A DNA stretch of 64,000 nucleotides from RPQJ01 sp963706755. Its GTDB lineage: Bacteria; Pseudomonadota; Gammaproteobacteria; Steroidobacterales; Steroidobacteraceae. The stretch spans positions 248,001 to 312,000 of the forward strand of contig CAVPNH010000011.1 of NCBI GenBank assembly GCA_963706755.1, in the 5' to 3' direction. The stretch's first letter is position 1. Every line of letters begins with the position of its first letter. Made by a program: the position numbers and the translations under genes. The notes under the pieces were generated by a model that did not search any database, was not told the DNA's origin, and saw only the letters and a program-made list of their open reading frames with translations. Positions 33,078 to 41,425 of the stretch are shown here, piece by piece.

Positions 33078-34699
33078 GGGATTCCCCCTTCTCGCGTGTC
33101 GGAGCGTGATGCCCGGGTAAGCGGACGGCGCGACTGCCGCTCTATGGACCGGCACGAAGCGACCTGCCGGTCGCGATCGGCGTCGCTCCAGCCGAGCAGC
33201 TTCGACATGACTTGCGCTGCAGGCGCGAGCGAGTCGAGTCCGGCACCTTCGTCGAACCAGGCGCGCGCGCTGCGCCGCACCCAGTAGTCCTCGAGGGTCA
33301 GCGCGCCTTCGCAGAGCACCGCACGCCGCGCCTCCGCGGCAATGTCGCCGCCGTCGGCGGCGATCTCCGAGGCTTCGTCCCCATAGAGTCGAGCCAGGCG
33401 ATCGGCCGCGAAGGCGTCGGGACTCAGGCGAGCGATTTCGCTGGCGCTGAGCGTTCTTTCGCCGCCAGCGAGCGGCCGTGTCGCCGTGGTGCACGGCAGG
33501 ACACGCCTGCCGAGCCGAGCCACGGCAAGATCGACGACGTGCTCCGCCATCGCCCGATACGCGCTCAGTTTTCCGCCCGCGATCGAGACCAGGCCTGCTG
33601 GCGAGGTCCAGATCTCGTCCTTGCGGGACACCTCGTTGGCCTTCTTGCCCGGCTCGGAGACCAGCGGACGAATGCCGGACCACATCGCGACGATGTCGCT
33701 GTCCGCAATCGGCGCAGTACGCAGGTTCCGCTCGACCGCCGCTCGCAGGTAATCCACGTCCGACCGGTCGAACTCGGGCCAGTAGTCCGCGCGATCGTGA
33801 AAGACGTCGGTGGTGCCGATGTAGGTGAACTTGCCGTGGGGCACGGCGTACGCCATGCGCTTGTCCTGCGTGGGCAGCACGATCGTATCGTTGACGGGCA
33901 GACGTTCGCGGGACAGCACGAGATGGATGCCGCGGCTGAGCACGAGGCGGCTGTCCTCCTGCCCCGCCTCGAGCGCGCGCACCTGGTCGACCCAGACGCC
34001 GGCCGCACTGATGACCAGCCGCCCCATCACCCGCGCCATCCGGTCCTCACCCGGTAACGTCGACCGGGCGGTGACGCCCACCACCCGCCCGCTCTCCTGC
34101 AGCAGGCCGTTGACCGTGGCGTAATTCAGCACGGTCGCCCCGGCCGCCTGCGCGGAGCGCAGGTTGGCGAGTACCAGCCGGGCATCGTCGGTCAGGAACT
34201 CCGTATAGGCGATTGCGCCCCGCAGTCCTCGGGTGTTCATGAGCGGTTCGCGCCGCTCGAGTTCTGCCGTATCCAGGACGGTATGATGCTCAGCTGCCGG
34301 AACCTTCCCGAGTTTCTCGTAGACCCACAATCCGGCACGCATGATTGCGGTGCCGGCCGCGGAATGCACTGGAATCAGGAAGATCTCCGGCGTGGCCAGG
34401 TGCGGCGCGATCCGGCGCAGGATCTGCCGTTCCGAAGCCGCCTCCTTGACCAGGGCCACGTCGCCCTGCCGGAGATAGCGCAGTCCGCCGTGGATCAGCT
34501 TGGAGCTGCGGCTGCTCGTGCCGCTCGCATAGTCGCGAGCTTCGAGCAGCGCGACGGATAGTCCGCGCAACGCCGCATCACGCGCGATACCCGCACCTGT
34601 CACTCCCCCGCCGATGACGACCAGGTCGAAGCGCTGCAGTTCCAGCGAGGCAAAGGCGTGCGCCCGGTCGCGCGCGTCGATCCTGCTTGCGTTCGTCAT
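33074..34699 (-). CDS. Glycerol-3-phosphate dehydrogenase/oxidase (GlpD family)
   Basis: 541-aa FAD-dependent enzyme that oxidises glycerol 3-phosphate to DHAP and passes electrons to quinone. Rossmann FAD motif LVVIGGGVTGAGIARD, GTSSRSSKLIHGGLRYL, FTYIGTTDVFHDRAD and the C-terminal GlpD-specific domain (LEDYWVRRSARAWF). AAGGA precedes ATG 34699. First gene of the operon with the FAD oxidase and FGGY kinase. Could be the ordinary glpD of the cell, or a paralogue acting on a related phosphate. Confidence 0.88.
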   Translation of the reverse strand: MTNASRIDARDRAHAFASLELQRFDLVVIGGGVTGAGIARDAALRGLSVALLEARDYASGTSSRSSKLIHGGLRYLRQGDVALVKEAASERQILRRIAPHLATPEIFLIPVHSAAGTAIMRAGLWVYEKLGKVPAAEHHTVLDTAELERREPLMNTRGLRGAIAYTEFLTDDARLVLANLRSAQAAGATVLNYATVNGLLQESGRVVGVTARSTLPGEDRMARVMGRLVISAAGVWVDQVRALEAGQEDSRLVLSRGIHLVLSRERLPVNDTIVLPTQDKRMAYAVPHGKFTYIGTTDVFHDRADYWPEFDRSDVDYLRAAVERNLRTAPIADSDIVAMWSGIRPLVSEPGKKANEVSRKDEIWTSPAGLVSIAGGKLSAYRAMAEHVVDLAVARLGRRVLPCTTATRPLAGGERTLSASEIARLSPDAFAADRLARLYGDEASEIAADGGDIAAEARRAVLCEGALTLEDYWVRRSARAWFDEGAGLDSLAPAAQVMSKLLGWSDADRDRQVASCRSIERQSRRPLTRASRSDTREGGIP

Positions 34700-34950
34700 G
34701 CGTGTCCTTCACACCGGTGAATGAGTAACTCAACACGGGTGGCCGTTGCCGGAAGTGGCCCTGCCCCGATTGTCTACGCCAGCATGGTACGGTGAACCTG
34801 CACGAATTGTGATACGGGCAAAGTGCGTACCGGGATCGGCATGAAATCGGGCCGTGAATTCGTGCGCCTTTCTGCTGGATCGCACGCGAGGATTGCCGCC
34901 CGAAATTCGCGCAACGGGTAAGCTTGGCCGCATTACCGAGGGCTTACCGG

Positions 34951-35649
34951 ATGGCGTATCGACAGCACCAGACCGACCACGAGGTCACGCTCGAACCCGC
35001 GGCGCCGGCGGTGGCGAGTGTCGTGCTCCTGCACGGGCTCGGGGCGGACGGCTGGGATTTCGTGCCGATCGCAGGCGAACTCGGGCTGCCGGGCACCGTG
35101 CCGGTGCGCTTCGTCTTCCCACACGCGGATCCGAGGCCCGTCACCGTGAACAATGGCTGCGTGATGCGGGCGTGGTACGACATCAAGTCGTTCACGCCGG
35201 AGGGCCGGGCGGATTCCCGCGGGCTCGAGGAGTCGGTGCAGCGGGTGAACGGGTATCTCGCACAGGAGATCGCGCGCGGCGTGCACCCGTCACGCATCGT
35301 GCTCGCTGGATTTTCCCAGGGCGGCGCGGTGGCGCTCACCGCCGGGCTCCGCTATCCGCAACGGCTCGCCGGCGTACTGGCGCTCTCCACCTATCTCCCC
35401 TTCCCGTCCCGGCTCGCGGCGGAGAAGTCTGCGGCCAACAGCGATGTCCCGGTCCTCATGTGCCACGGCCGGATGGATCCCGTCGTGCCATTCGCGATGG
35501 GCACGGAGACGCGCGATGTGCTTCAGTCGCAGGGCTACGCCGTCGAATGGCACGAGTATCCGATGCAGCACGAGGTCTGCGGCGCGGAACTCATGGAGAT
35601 CGCCCGCTGGCTGCGCGCGCGGTTCGGCGGCACGACGAGCGTCGCATGA
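34951..35649 (+). CDS. Alpha/beta-hydrolase carboxylesterase (phospholipase/carboxylesterase family)
   Basis: 232-aa cytosolic esterase of the EstB/YpfH/lysophospholipase group. HGLGADGWDF oxyanion region, nucleophile GFSQGG (Ser at about residue 122), aspartate in CHGRMDPVVPF and histidine in YPMQHEVC. ATG 34951 gives the usual N-terminus; an earlier in-frame ATG at 34924 is unlikely. The stop overlaps the next start by four bases. The preceding 251 bases separate it from the divergent glpD-like gene; no clear promoter is seen. Confidence 0.88.
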   Translation: MAYRQHQTDHEVTLEPAAPAVASVVLLHGLGADGWDFVPIAGELGLPGTVPVRFVFPHADPRPVTVNNGCVMRAWYDIKSFTPEGRADSRGLEESVQRVNGYLAQEIARGVHPSRIVLAGFSQGGAVALTAGLRYPQRLAGVLALSTYLPFPSRLAAEKSAANSDVPVLMCHGRMDPVVPFAMGTETRDVLQSQGYAVEWHEYPMQHEVCGAELMEIARWLRARFGGTTSVA

Positions 35650-36116
35650 GCCCGGGGCCGCACATCTACGTGGATGCCGACGCCTGTCCCGTGAAGGCGG
35701 AAACCGTGAAGGTTGCCGAGCGGCACGGGCTGCCGGTCGTGTTCGTGGCGAATTCCTGGATGGCGGTTCCGCGTGCGCCTCGGGTCCGGGTCCAGGTGGT
35801 GTCGGGGTCGTTCGATGCTGCGGACGACTGGATCGTCGAGCAGGTGGTGCGTGACGACATCGTGGTCACGGCCGACATTCCACTCGCCTCGCGTGCGCTC
35901 GAGAAGGGAGCACGGGTGCTCGGCCCGTCCGGGAAACCGTTCACGGAGGACAACATCGGCAACGCGCTCGCCACCCGTGAACTCATGGCGGACCTGCGCG
36001 CGTACGGTGTGGGCGGGGGCCCTCCTCCGTTCTCGCCGAAGGACCGGTCGCGGTATCTCGAGGTGCTGGAGAGCGTCGTGCGACTGGCCAGGCTGGGCGT
36101 ACAGCGCAGCGGGTGA
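35646..36116 (+). CDS. YaiI/YqxD family protein (DUF188)
   Basis: 156 aa with the family signatures IYVDADACPVKAE at the N-terminus, VTADIPLASRALEKGARVL, and GGPPPFSPKDRSRYLEVLE near the C-terminus. PIN/NYN-like nuclease fold suspected for the family; function unproven. Translationally coupled to the esterase through ATGA. Confidence 0.88.
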   Translation: MSPGPHIYVDADACPVKAETVKVAERHGLPVVFVANSWMAVPRAPRVRVQVVSGSFDAADDWIVEQVVRDDIVVTADIPLASRALEKGARVLGPSGKPFTEDNIGNALATRELMADLRAYGVGGGPPPFSPKDRSRYLEVLESVVRLARLGVQRSG

Positions 36117-36166
36117 GGGGCGCCGCCGATCCTGCCACCTGACGGGTCTTCATGCCTGCATGCCTT

Positions 36167-36206
36167 TGCCGCAATGACACGCGCGATGGCGCCGGTCATC
36201 ACGGCA
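36167..36206. promoter_or_regulatory. Imperfect inverted repeat in the leader of the DEAD-box helicase gene
   Basis: TGCCGCAATGAC (36167-36178) and GTCATCACGGCA (36195-36206) pair with two mismatches out of 12 and could form a hairpin about 75 bases before the helicase start. Long structured leaders are known for cold-shock helicase mRNAs. No function is demonstrated here. Confidence 0.3.
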
Positions 36207-36279
36207 ATACATCCCGAGTCGGTTGGCGTAACCTTGCAGGGTCCGGCGGCACACCAGCCGCTGCTGCCGCGAATACCCC

Positions 36280-38028
36280 ATGCCCGACCCCAAGACCGAA
36301 CCGACGGTCGCCTCCTTTGGCGACCTCGGCCTGAGCACCGCTGTCCTCGAAGCCGTGGTCGAGGCCGGCTACGAATCGCCGTCGCCGATCCAGGCAGCGA
36401 CGATTCCCGTGCTGCTGGCCGGCCACGACATGCTCGGCCAGGCCCAGACCGGCACCGGCAAGACGGCCGCCTTCGCGCTGCCCATCCTGAGCCGGATCAA
36501 GGTCCGCAGCGGCCCGCCGCAGTGCATCGTACTGGTCCCCACCCGCGAACTCGCGATCCAGGTCGCCGAGGCTTTCCAGCGCTACGCGTCGAAGATCAAA
36601 GGCTTCCACGTGCTGCCGATCTACGGCGGGCAGAGCTACACGCCGCAGCTCATGAGCCTGAAGCGCGGCGCGCACGTGGTGGTCGGCACCCCGGGACGCG
36701 TGATGGACCACATCAAGCGCGGCACGCTGGACCTCGGCGGCATCACCAGTCTCGTCCTCGACGAGGCCGACGAAATGCTGCAGATGGGGTTCGTCGACGA
36801 CATCGAGTGGATCCTCGAGCAGACGCCGCCCACGCGCCAGGTCGCGCTCTTCTCGGCCACGCTGCCGGCCCCGATCCGCCGCATCGCCCAGAAGCACCTG
36901 CGCGAGCCGGTCGAGGTCACGATCACGAGCCGGACCAGCACCGCGGCGAACATCCGCCAGCGCTACTGGGTGGTGAGCGGCGTGCACAAGCTGGATGCCC
37001 TGACGCGCATCCTCGAGGCGGAGCCGTTCGACGGCATGCTCATCTTCACCCGCACCAAGCAGTCGACGGTGGAACTCGCCGAGCGGCTCGAGGCACGGGG
37101 CTTCGCGGTCGCGGCGCTGAACGGCGACATGCAGCAGAAGGACCGCGAGCGCACGGTGGCGAACCTGAAGAGCGGCAAGCTCGACATCCTGGTCGCCACG
37201 GACGTCGCGGCCCGGGGACTCGACGTCGAGCGCATCAGTCACGTCGTGAACTACGACGTGCCCTACGACACGGAGTCCTACGTCCACCGCATCGGCCGGA
37301 CCGGGCGCGCGGGGCGCAGCGGCGAGGCGATCCTGTTCATCACGCCCCGCGAGCGCAACATGCTGCGCTACATCGAGCGGGCCACGCGCTCGCCGCTCGA
37401 GGCGATGGACCTGCCGACGATCGCCGACGTCAACGAGCAGCGCATGGCGCGCTTCCGGCAGCGCATCACTGATGCACTGGCCGCTGGCCAGGCGGAGCCG
37501 TTCCGCAGCCTGATCGAGGAGATCGAGCGCGAGCAGGACGTGCCGGCGATCGAGATCGCAGCGGCGCTCGCGAGCCTGCTGCAGGGCGGCAGTCCCCTGC
37601 TCCTGAAGGAAAAGGCCAGGGAGGCCGCCGGCTCAGTTGCCGCCGATCTAGGGCAGTTTCCCGAATCCCGCGCCGAGTCGCGGGACTCCGCGCGCCCGGC
37701 GGCCGAGCGCCTGTCGGAGGAAGACACCGAGACCTTTCGCATCGATGTCGGCTACGTTCACGGCGTGAAGCCCGGCAACATCGTCGGCGCCATCGCCAAC
37801 GTCGCCGGCATCGAAGGCCGGCAGATCGGCCACGTGGACATCCGCGAGGATCACACCTTCGTCGGGCTGCCGAAGGGTCTGCCCGTCAAGATCCTCGCCG
37901 AACTGGCAAAGACGAAGGTAGCCGGCCGGCTGCTCAACATCAGCCCTGCATCACACGTCCCGCCGAAGCCCCTGCGCAAGCCTCCTAAGCGCCCTGCAGC
38001 GGGTACTCGTACTCGACGAACCCACTGA
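36280..38028 (+). CDS. deaD: ATP-dependent RNA helicase DeaD/CsdA
   Basis: 582 aa. All DEAD-box motifs are in order: Q motif (YESPSPIQ), AQTGTGKT, PTRELAIQ, GTPGRV, DEAD, SAT, then IFTRTKQSTVEL, ATDVAARGLDVE and HRIGRTGRAGR. A C-terminal DbpA-type RNA-binding domain (FRIDVGYVHGVKPGNIVGAIAN) and a basic tail complete the CsdA architecture. Assists ribosome assembly and mRNA turnover at low temperature. Its 3' end overlaps the convergent GNAT gene by 44 bases; no strong ribosome site precedes ATG 36280. Confidence 0.93.
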   Translation: MPDPKTEPTVASFGDLGLSTAVLEAVVEAGYESPSPIQAATIPVLLAGHDMLGQAQTGTGKTAAFALPILSRIKVRSGPPQCIVLVPTRELAIQVAEAFQRYASKIKGFHVLPIYGGQSYTPQLMSLKRGAHVVVGTPGRVMDHIKRGTLDLGGITSLVLDEADEMLQMGFVDDIEWILEQTPPTRQVALFSATLPAPIRRIAQKHLREPVEVTITSRTSTAANIRQRYWVVSGVHKLDALTRILEAEPFDGMLIFTRTKQSTVELAERLEARGFAVAALNGDMQQKDRERTVANLKSGKLDILVATDVAARGLDVERISHVVNYDVPYDTESYVHRIGRTGRAGRSGEAILFITPRERNMLRYIERATRSPLEAMDLPTIADVNEQRMARFRQRITDALAAGQAEPFRSLIEEIEREQDVPAIEIAAALASLLQGGSPLLLKEKAREAAGSVAADLGQFPESRAESRDSARPAAERLSEEDTETFRIDVGYVHGVKPGNIVGAIANVAGIEGRQIGHVDIREDHTFVGLPKGLPVKILAELAKTKVAGRLLNISPASHVPPKPLRKPPKRPAAGTRTRRTH

Positions 38029-38431
38029 ACTTCGCGACCCGGTCGTACAGCGTCCGGGCCGTGGCATTCTCCTGGTGCGTGAGCCAGTAGAGCCGCCCAG
38101 CGCCCTCCTCCCCGGCCCGGCGTGCGACGGCCTCGATCAGGCCACGCGCCACGCCACGACCACGAGCAGCCTCGTCGACGAAGAGATCCTCGAGATAACA
38201 GGACCTGCTCGCCCAGATCCCGGTGTGGAACAGGTAGTGAGTGATGCCGACCAGCCGCCCGTCGACGCGTGCGCCGAACCCGTGGATGGCGTCCGCGGTC
38301 ATCAGGCGGGTCCAGGTTCCTTCATAGTCGGAATCCGGAAGTGTCGTCTCGTAGAAGGCCTTGTACGCCCGTGCGAGCACTTCCCACTCACTGCGGTCGC
38401 CTGTCTTGAGTGGGCTGATTTCGAGACCCAT
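37985..38431 (-). CDS. GNAT-family N-acetyltransferase
   Basis: 148 aa. GNAT core: LEDLFVDEAARGRGVARGLIEAVARRA contains the acetyl-CoA-binding R/Q-x-x-G-x-A motif, followed by LYWLTHQENATARTLYDRVA. The full-length fold resembles the diamine/amino-acid acetyltransferase subgroup. Substrate unknown. The last 44 bases overlap the end of the convergent helicase gene. Confidence 0.85.
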   Translation of the reverse strand: MGLEISPLKTGDRSEWEVLARAYKAFYETTLPDSDYEGTWTRLMTADAIHGFGARVDGRLVGITHYLFHTGIWASRSCYLEDLFVDEAARGRGVARGLIEAVARRAGEEGAGRLYWLTHQENATARTLYDRVAKFSGFVEYEYPLQGA

Positions 38432-38488
38432 GATTCGTCCTCGCGGCGTTCGAACAACCGTCTCGTCGGCAGACGGCGTCAGGTCGGG

Positions 38489-39400
38489 CTAGGAACCGAG
38501 CAGTGCATCCGCGACGCGGCCCGCGGCCTCGGGGGCGTGCAGGAAAAACAGCGACGGCTCCGTAAGCTCGAGTTCGAGTACGACGGGGAGCCCCCGATCG
38601 TCGCGGATCAGGTCGATGCGCGCGTAGAGCGGTTCGTCCAGGGAGCACGCCATGAACGCGGCCTCGGCCACCCGCAGTTCTTCCGCATCCGGCTCCCTGG
38701 GCGTGATCTGCTCGGGAGCGAAGAGTCCGGCCACGAACGCGTCGTCGAGGCGCAGCAGCGGGCCCTTGCGAATGGCGTGGCTGTAGCGGCCTCCGATGTA
38801 GACCACGGCCGTCTCGCCGTGTTCATCCACCCGGTCGAGGTAGGGCTGCAGCATGACGCTGCGTCCCGCGGCGAGGAGACGCGCGGCATGCGCCACGGCC
38901 CTGCCCTGCTCCTCACGCCGATAACGCGCGGCATCGCGGGAGCCCGCCCCGATGGACGGCTTGACGACGAATTGCGCAAACGGCCCGCAGGCGCCGACGG
39001 TGAATGCCCCGGGTCCGCCGCCCAGGAATCGGGAAAGTTCTGCCGCCGCGTCCGCGCCGGGCTCCACGAACAGCGTCGGCACGACCGGCACGCCCGCGTG
39101 CGCGAGGTGCACGAGGTAGTGCTTGTCGATGTTCCAACGCACGATGGCCGGAGAATTGACGAGTCGTGTCTGTGCGGCGCAGCGCTCCGCCCAGTCGAGG
39201 AATTCGTCGAGGCGCTCGGCATAGTCCCAGGTGGAGCGCAGCACCGCGACGTCGTACTGCCCCCAGTCCACGTCGGGATCGTCCCAGCACGGCGTCACTA
39301 CCCGCGCGCCCTGGGCGCGCAGCGCAAGCACGAGCGGCGGCATGTCTTCATCGAGGGCCAGCGCCTCGCGGGCGGTGACCAGTGCGACGTTGAGGGTCAT
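38489..39400 (-). CDS. ATP-grasp domain protein (RimK/glutathione synthetase-like fold)
   Basis: 303 aa. N-terminal preATP-grasp domain (LRSTWDYAERLDEFLDW), then the ATP-grasp region: KHYLVHLAHAGVPVVPT, FVVKPSIGAGSRDAARY, and near the C-terminus ARIDLIRDD and LELELTEPSLFF, which would supply the Mg2+-binding acidic residues. Such stand-alone ligases join carboxylates to amines, for instance in peptide or cycloserine-type biosynthesis. ATG 39400 is chosen because upstream in-frame sequence is not protein-like. Fifty-seven bases upstream of the GNAT gene on the same strand, so the two may form an operon. Confidence 0.8.
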   Translation of the reverse strand: MTLNVALVTAREALALDEDMPPLVLALRAQGARVVTPCWDDPDVDWGQYDVAVLRSTWDYAERLDEFLDWAERCAAQTRLVNSPAIVRWNIDKHYLVHLAHAGVPVVPTLFVEPGADAAAELSRFLGGGPGAFTVGACGPFAQFVVKPSIGAGSRDAARYRREEQGRAVAHAARLLAAGRSVMLQPYLDRVDEHGETAVVYIGGRYSHAIRKGPLLRLDDAFVAGLFAPEQITPREPDAEELRVAEAAFMACSLDEPLYARIDLIRDDRGLPVVLELELTEPSLFFLHAPEAAGRVADALLGS

Positions 39401-39574
39401 GCGGGTCACTCTACCGGGACCGCCCGGTGCGGGCCACCGATCGGGCCGATGCGGCGGCAGCGTGGACGCCCGGCCTCGCCGGCGAGCGTTCGTGATGCTT
39501 TTGAGTCGGCACGCTGCGGCGTATATTCCCTCGACGAGTTCCGGATTTCTTTGGATCGGGGGCGTATCCTTGTA

Positions 39575-39627
39575 AAGAACCGACATTAATAAAAGTTGTT
39601 AAGTGCTTGTATTAAAAGATAACTCTT
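39575..39627 (+). promoter_or_regulatory. A+T-rich promoter region of the following hypothetical gene
   Basis: A sharply A+T-rich patch in G+C-rich surroundings directly before the GTG start at 39628. TTGTTA (39596-39601) and GATAAC (39618-39623), 16 bases apart, are a plausible -35/-10 pair, but the close spacing to the start codon leaves a very short leader. The rest of 39401-39574 has nothing recognised. Confidence 0.35.
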
Positions 39628-40008
39628 GTGGAAATATACGTCGTTGAATCCGGGAGCCTGAGCCATCTGCGTCGGGCCGCACTGCTGCTCGTCGGACCTG
39701 GGCCGGTCAAACAGCGGCTGTGCGAGGCGACCGTGCGACACCTGCTGGACGTCAACCCGGCGGAACTGCCAACGGAACTCGCCGCGTCCTACCGGGAACT
39801 CATGGCCTCGCTGCGCAGCACGCAGGCGATCGGCGGCATGGGACCCGTGGAAGCGACGGTACGAAAGATGTCCGACCAGGACGCCGCAGCCTGCGCTGCG
39901 CGCGTCCTCGATCTGTACGTGGAGCTGTCGGGGGCGCGACCGGGGCGGGACGCGCGTGAGCACGCCGCAGGCTCGCCGCGCCAGTTGCGGCTGGTCGGCG
40001 ACGACTAG
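39628..40008 (+). CDS. Hypothetical protein
   Basis: 126 aa, GTG start just after the A+T-rich patch. Mostly helical and soluble: LRRAALLLVGPGPVKQRLCEA, then ELAASYRELMASLRSTQAIGG and ARVLDLYVELSG. No domain recognised. The C-terminal 25 residues look disordered. Convergent with the TIR-like gene, with an 11-base gap. Confidence 0.6.
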   Translation: MEIYVVESGSLSHLRRAALLLVGPGPVKQRLCEATVRHLLDVNPAELPTELAASYRELMASLRSTQAIGGMGPVEATVRKMSDQDAAACAARVLDLYVELSGARPGRDAREHAAGSPRQLRLVGDD

Positions 40009-40019
40009 CGGCCGCGGCT

Positions 40020-40480
40020 TCAGTCGAGCTTGAATTCGATCACGTCGAAGCGCGTGGTTTCCTCGTGGCGCGCCTGGCGCTTGATCGCGTCGACCAACTG
40101 GCGCAGGTCCCAGGGTACGACTTCGTCGCCCAGTTCGAGCACCGCCGGGGCGAGCGTATCGTGCGAGCCGAACGGCTCGAGCACGACGATCGGCTTGTCG
40201 AAAGCCTTCGCGCAGTGCAGCTGGAACTCGACCCAGTCCATGTGGCGCCGATAGAGCGCCGCAGGAAGATGACCACCTCGGCCTCGGTGATCTGCCGGCG
40301 CAGGTCTTCGCGCAGTACCTCCTTGTCCCCCGTAGGGCGATTCCCGGGAGTGCTCGTGTTCCGATAGAAGAACTTGTCCGCGCTCTCGAGGTACTCGAAG
40401 ACGCGGAGGTAGTCGTCGTCCTCGATCCAGACGTGGCAGACAAAGAGCCGGATCGGGTTTTTCTGTAATACGCTGCTCAC
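40020..40480 (-). CDS. TIR-like domain protein (MTH538/DUF1863 type), one frameshift
   Basis: About 153 aa when two frames are joined. The GTG-initiated N-terminal part (IRLFVCHVWIEDDDYLRVFEY, FYRNTSTPG, RRQITEAEVVIFL) and the C-terminal part (MDWVEFQLHCAKAFDKPIVVLEPFG) meet at about 40258, where one C appears to be missing; the restored join reads FLPALYRRHMDW. This is the flavodoxin-like TIR-related fold of bacterial signalling and phage-defence proteins (Thoeris ThsB-like group). No ThsA/SIR2 or other effector is adjacent, so a defence role is not established. Confidence 0.7.
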
Positions 40481-40580
40481 GGTGGCTCCGTCACGGGCGT
40501 GGGGCGAATGCGCTGCGCGTAGTCTAGCCTACCCGGGTCGTTTCCGGATCGGCCCCCGGCCCGATAAGATGAGAGTTGGT

Positions 40581-41336
40581 ATGCGCTTCCTCCTCTACAA
40601 CATCCGCTACGCGACCGGCACCGGCGCAGCCTTTCACCTGCCGGTCCCCGGGGCGGGTTACCTGCGCAGCAATCCGCGGGTGCTGGAGCGCATCACACGC
40701 TTCATCAAGGCGGCTGATCCCGACATCGTCGGGCTGATCGAGGTGGACACGGGGTCGATTCGCACGGGCCGGGTGAACCAGGCGGAGGTGATTGCCGAGT
40801 CGCTGGGGCACTACTCCTCCTACCAGTGCAAGTACGGCACCAACTCGCTCAATACCCTGGTGCCGATCGTCAACAAGCAGGCCAACGCCTTCCTGGCGGC
40901 GCCGCGGGTCGAGGGGGAGCGGTTCCACTACTTCGACACGGGCATCAAGCGACTGATCATCGAACTCGAACTCGACGACCTGTGTGTCTTCCTGGTGCAC
41001 CTGTCGCTCAAGTTCCGGCACCGGCAGAGCCAGCTCGGGCACCTGTTCGAGCTGGTCCGCGAATCGCGGAAGCCGGTGATCGTGGCCGGCGACTTCAACA
41101 CCTTCTGGGGCGAGCACGAAATGGCGATGTTCATGGAGGCGGCGGGGCTGCGCAGCGCGAACCGCGACCGCGTTCCGTCCTATCCGGCGCGCAAGCCGCG
41201 AATGGAGCTCGACTTCATACTCCATACGCGCGACATCACGGTCGACTCATTCGCCGTTGCGGACGTCACGTACTCGGATCACCGGCCGCTCATCTGTGAT
41301 TTCCGTGTGACTGGCCGGCAGCGCGCCGCCGCCTGA
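40581..41336 (+). CDS. Endonuclease/exonuclease/phosphatase family protein
   Basis: 251 aa, whole EEP fold: FLLYNIRYATG, GLIEVDTGS (metal-binding Glu), VHLSLKFRHRQSQL, VAGDFNTFWG (catalytic Asp/Asn), and YSDHRPLICDF (catalytic Asp-His). Relatives hydrolyse DNA, inositol or sphingomyelin phosphates; substrate unknown. ATG 40581 gives the common start; ATG 40569 is also possible. Confidence 0.85.
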   Translation: MRFLLYNIRYATGTGAAFHLPVPGAGYLRSNPRVLERITRFIKAADPDIVGLIEVDTGSIRTGRVNQAEVIAESLGHYSSYQCKYGTNSLNTLVPIVNKQANAFLAAPRVEGERFHYFDTGIKRLIIELELDDLCVFLVHLSLKFRHRQSQLGHLFELVRESRKPVIVAGDFNTFWGEHEMAMFMEAAGLRSANRDRVPSYPARKPRMELDFILHTRDITVDSFAVADVTYSDHRPLICDFRVTGRQRAAA

Positions 41337-41425
41337 GCCTCGGCCGGGATGCTGCTGTGATAGCATTCGGGGCTACAACGAAGCGCCCGGGATTCGCCGA
41401 GCCGACGCAGGCGCGGACGGACTAG

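Noticed and set aside
40020..41336. TIR-like gene plus endo/exonuclease/phosphatase as a defence operon
   Set aside because: The genes are divergent and the EEP protein has its own start region; no known defence system has this pair, so only the TIR-like gene is flagged.
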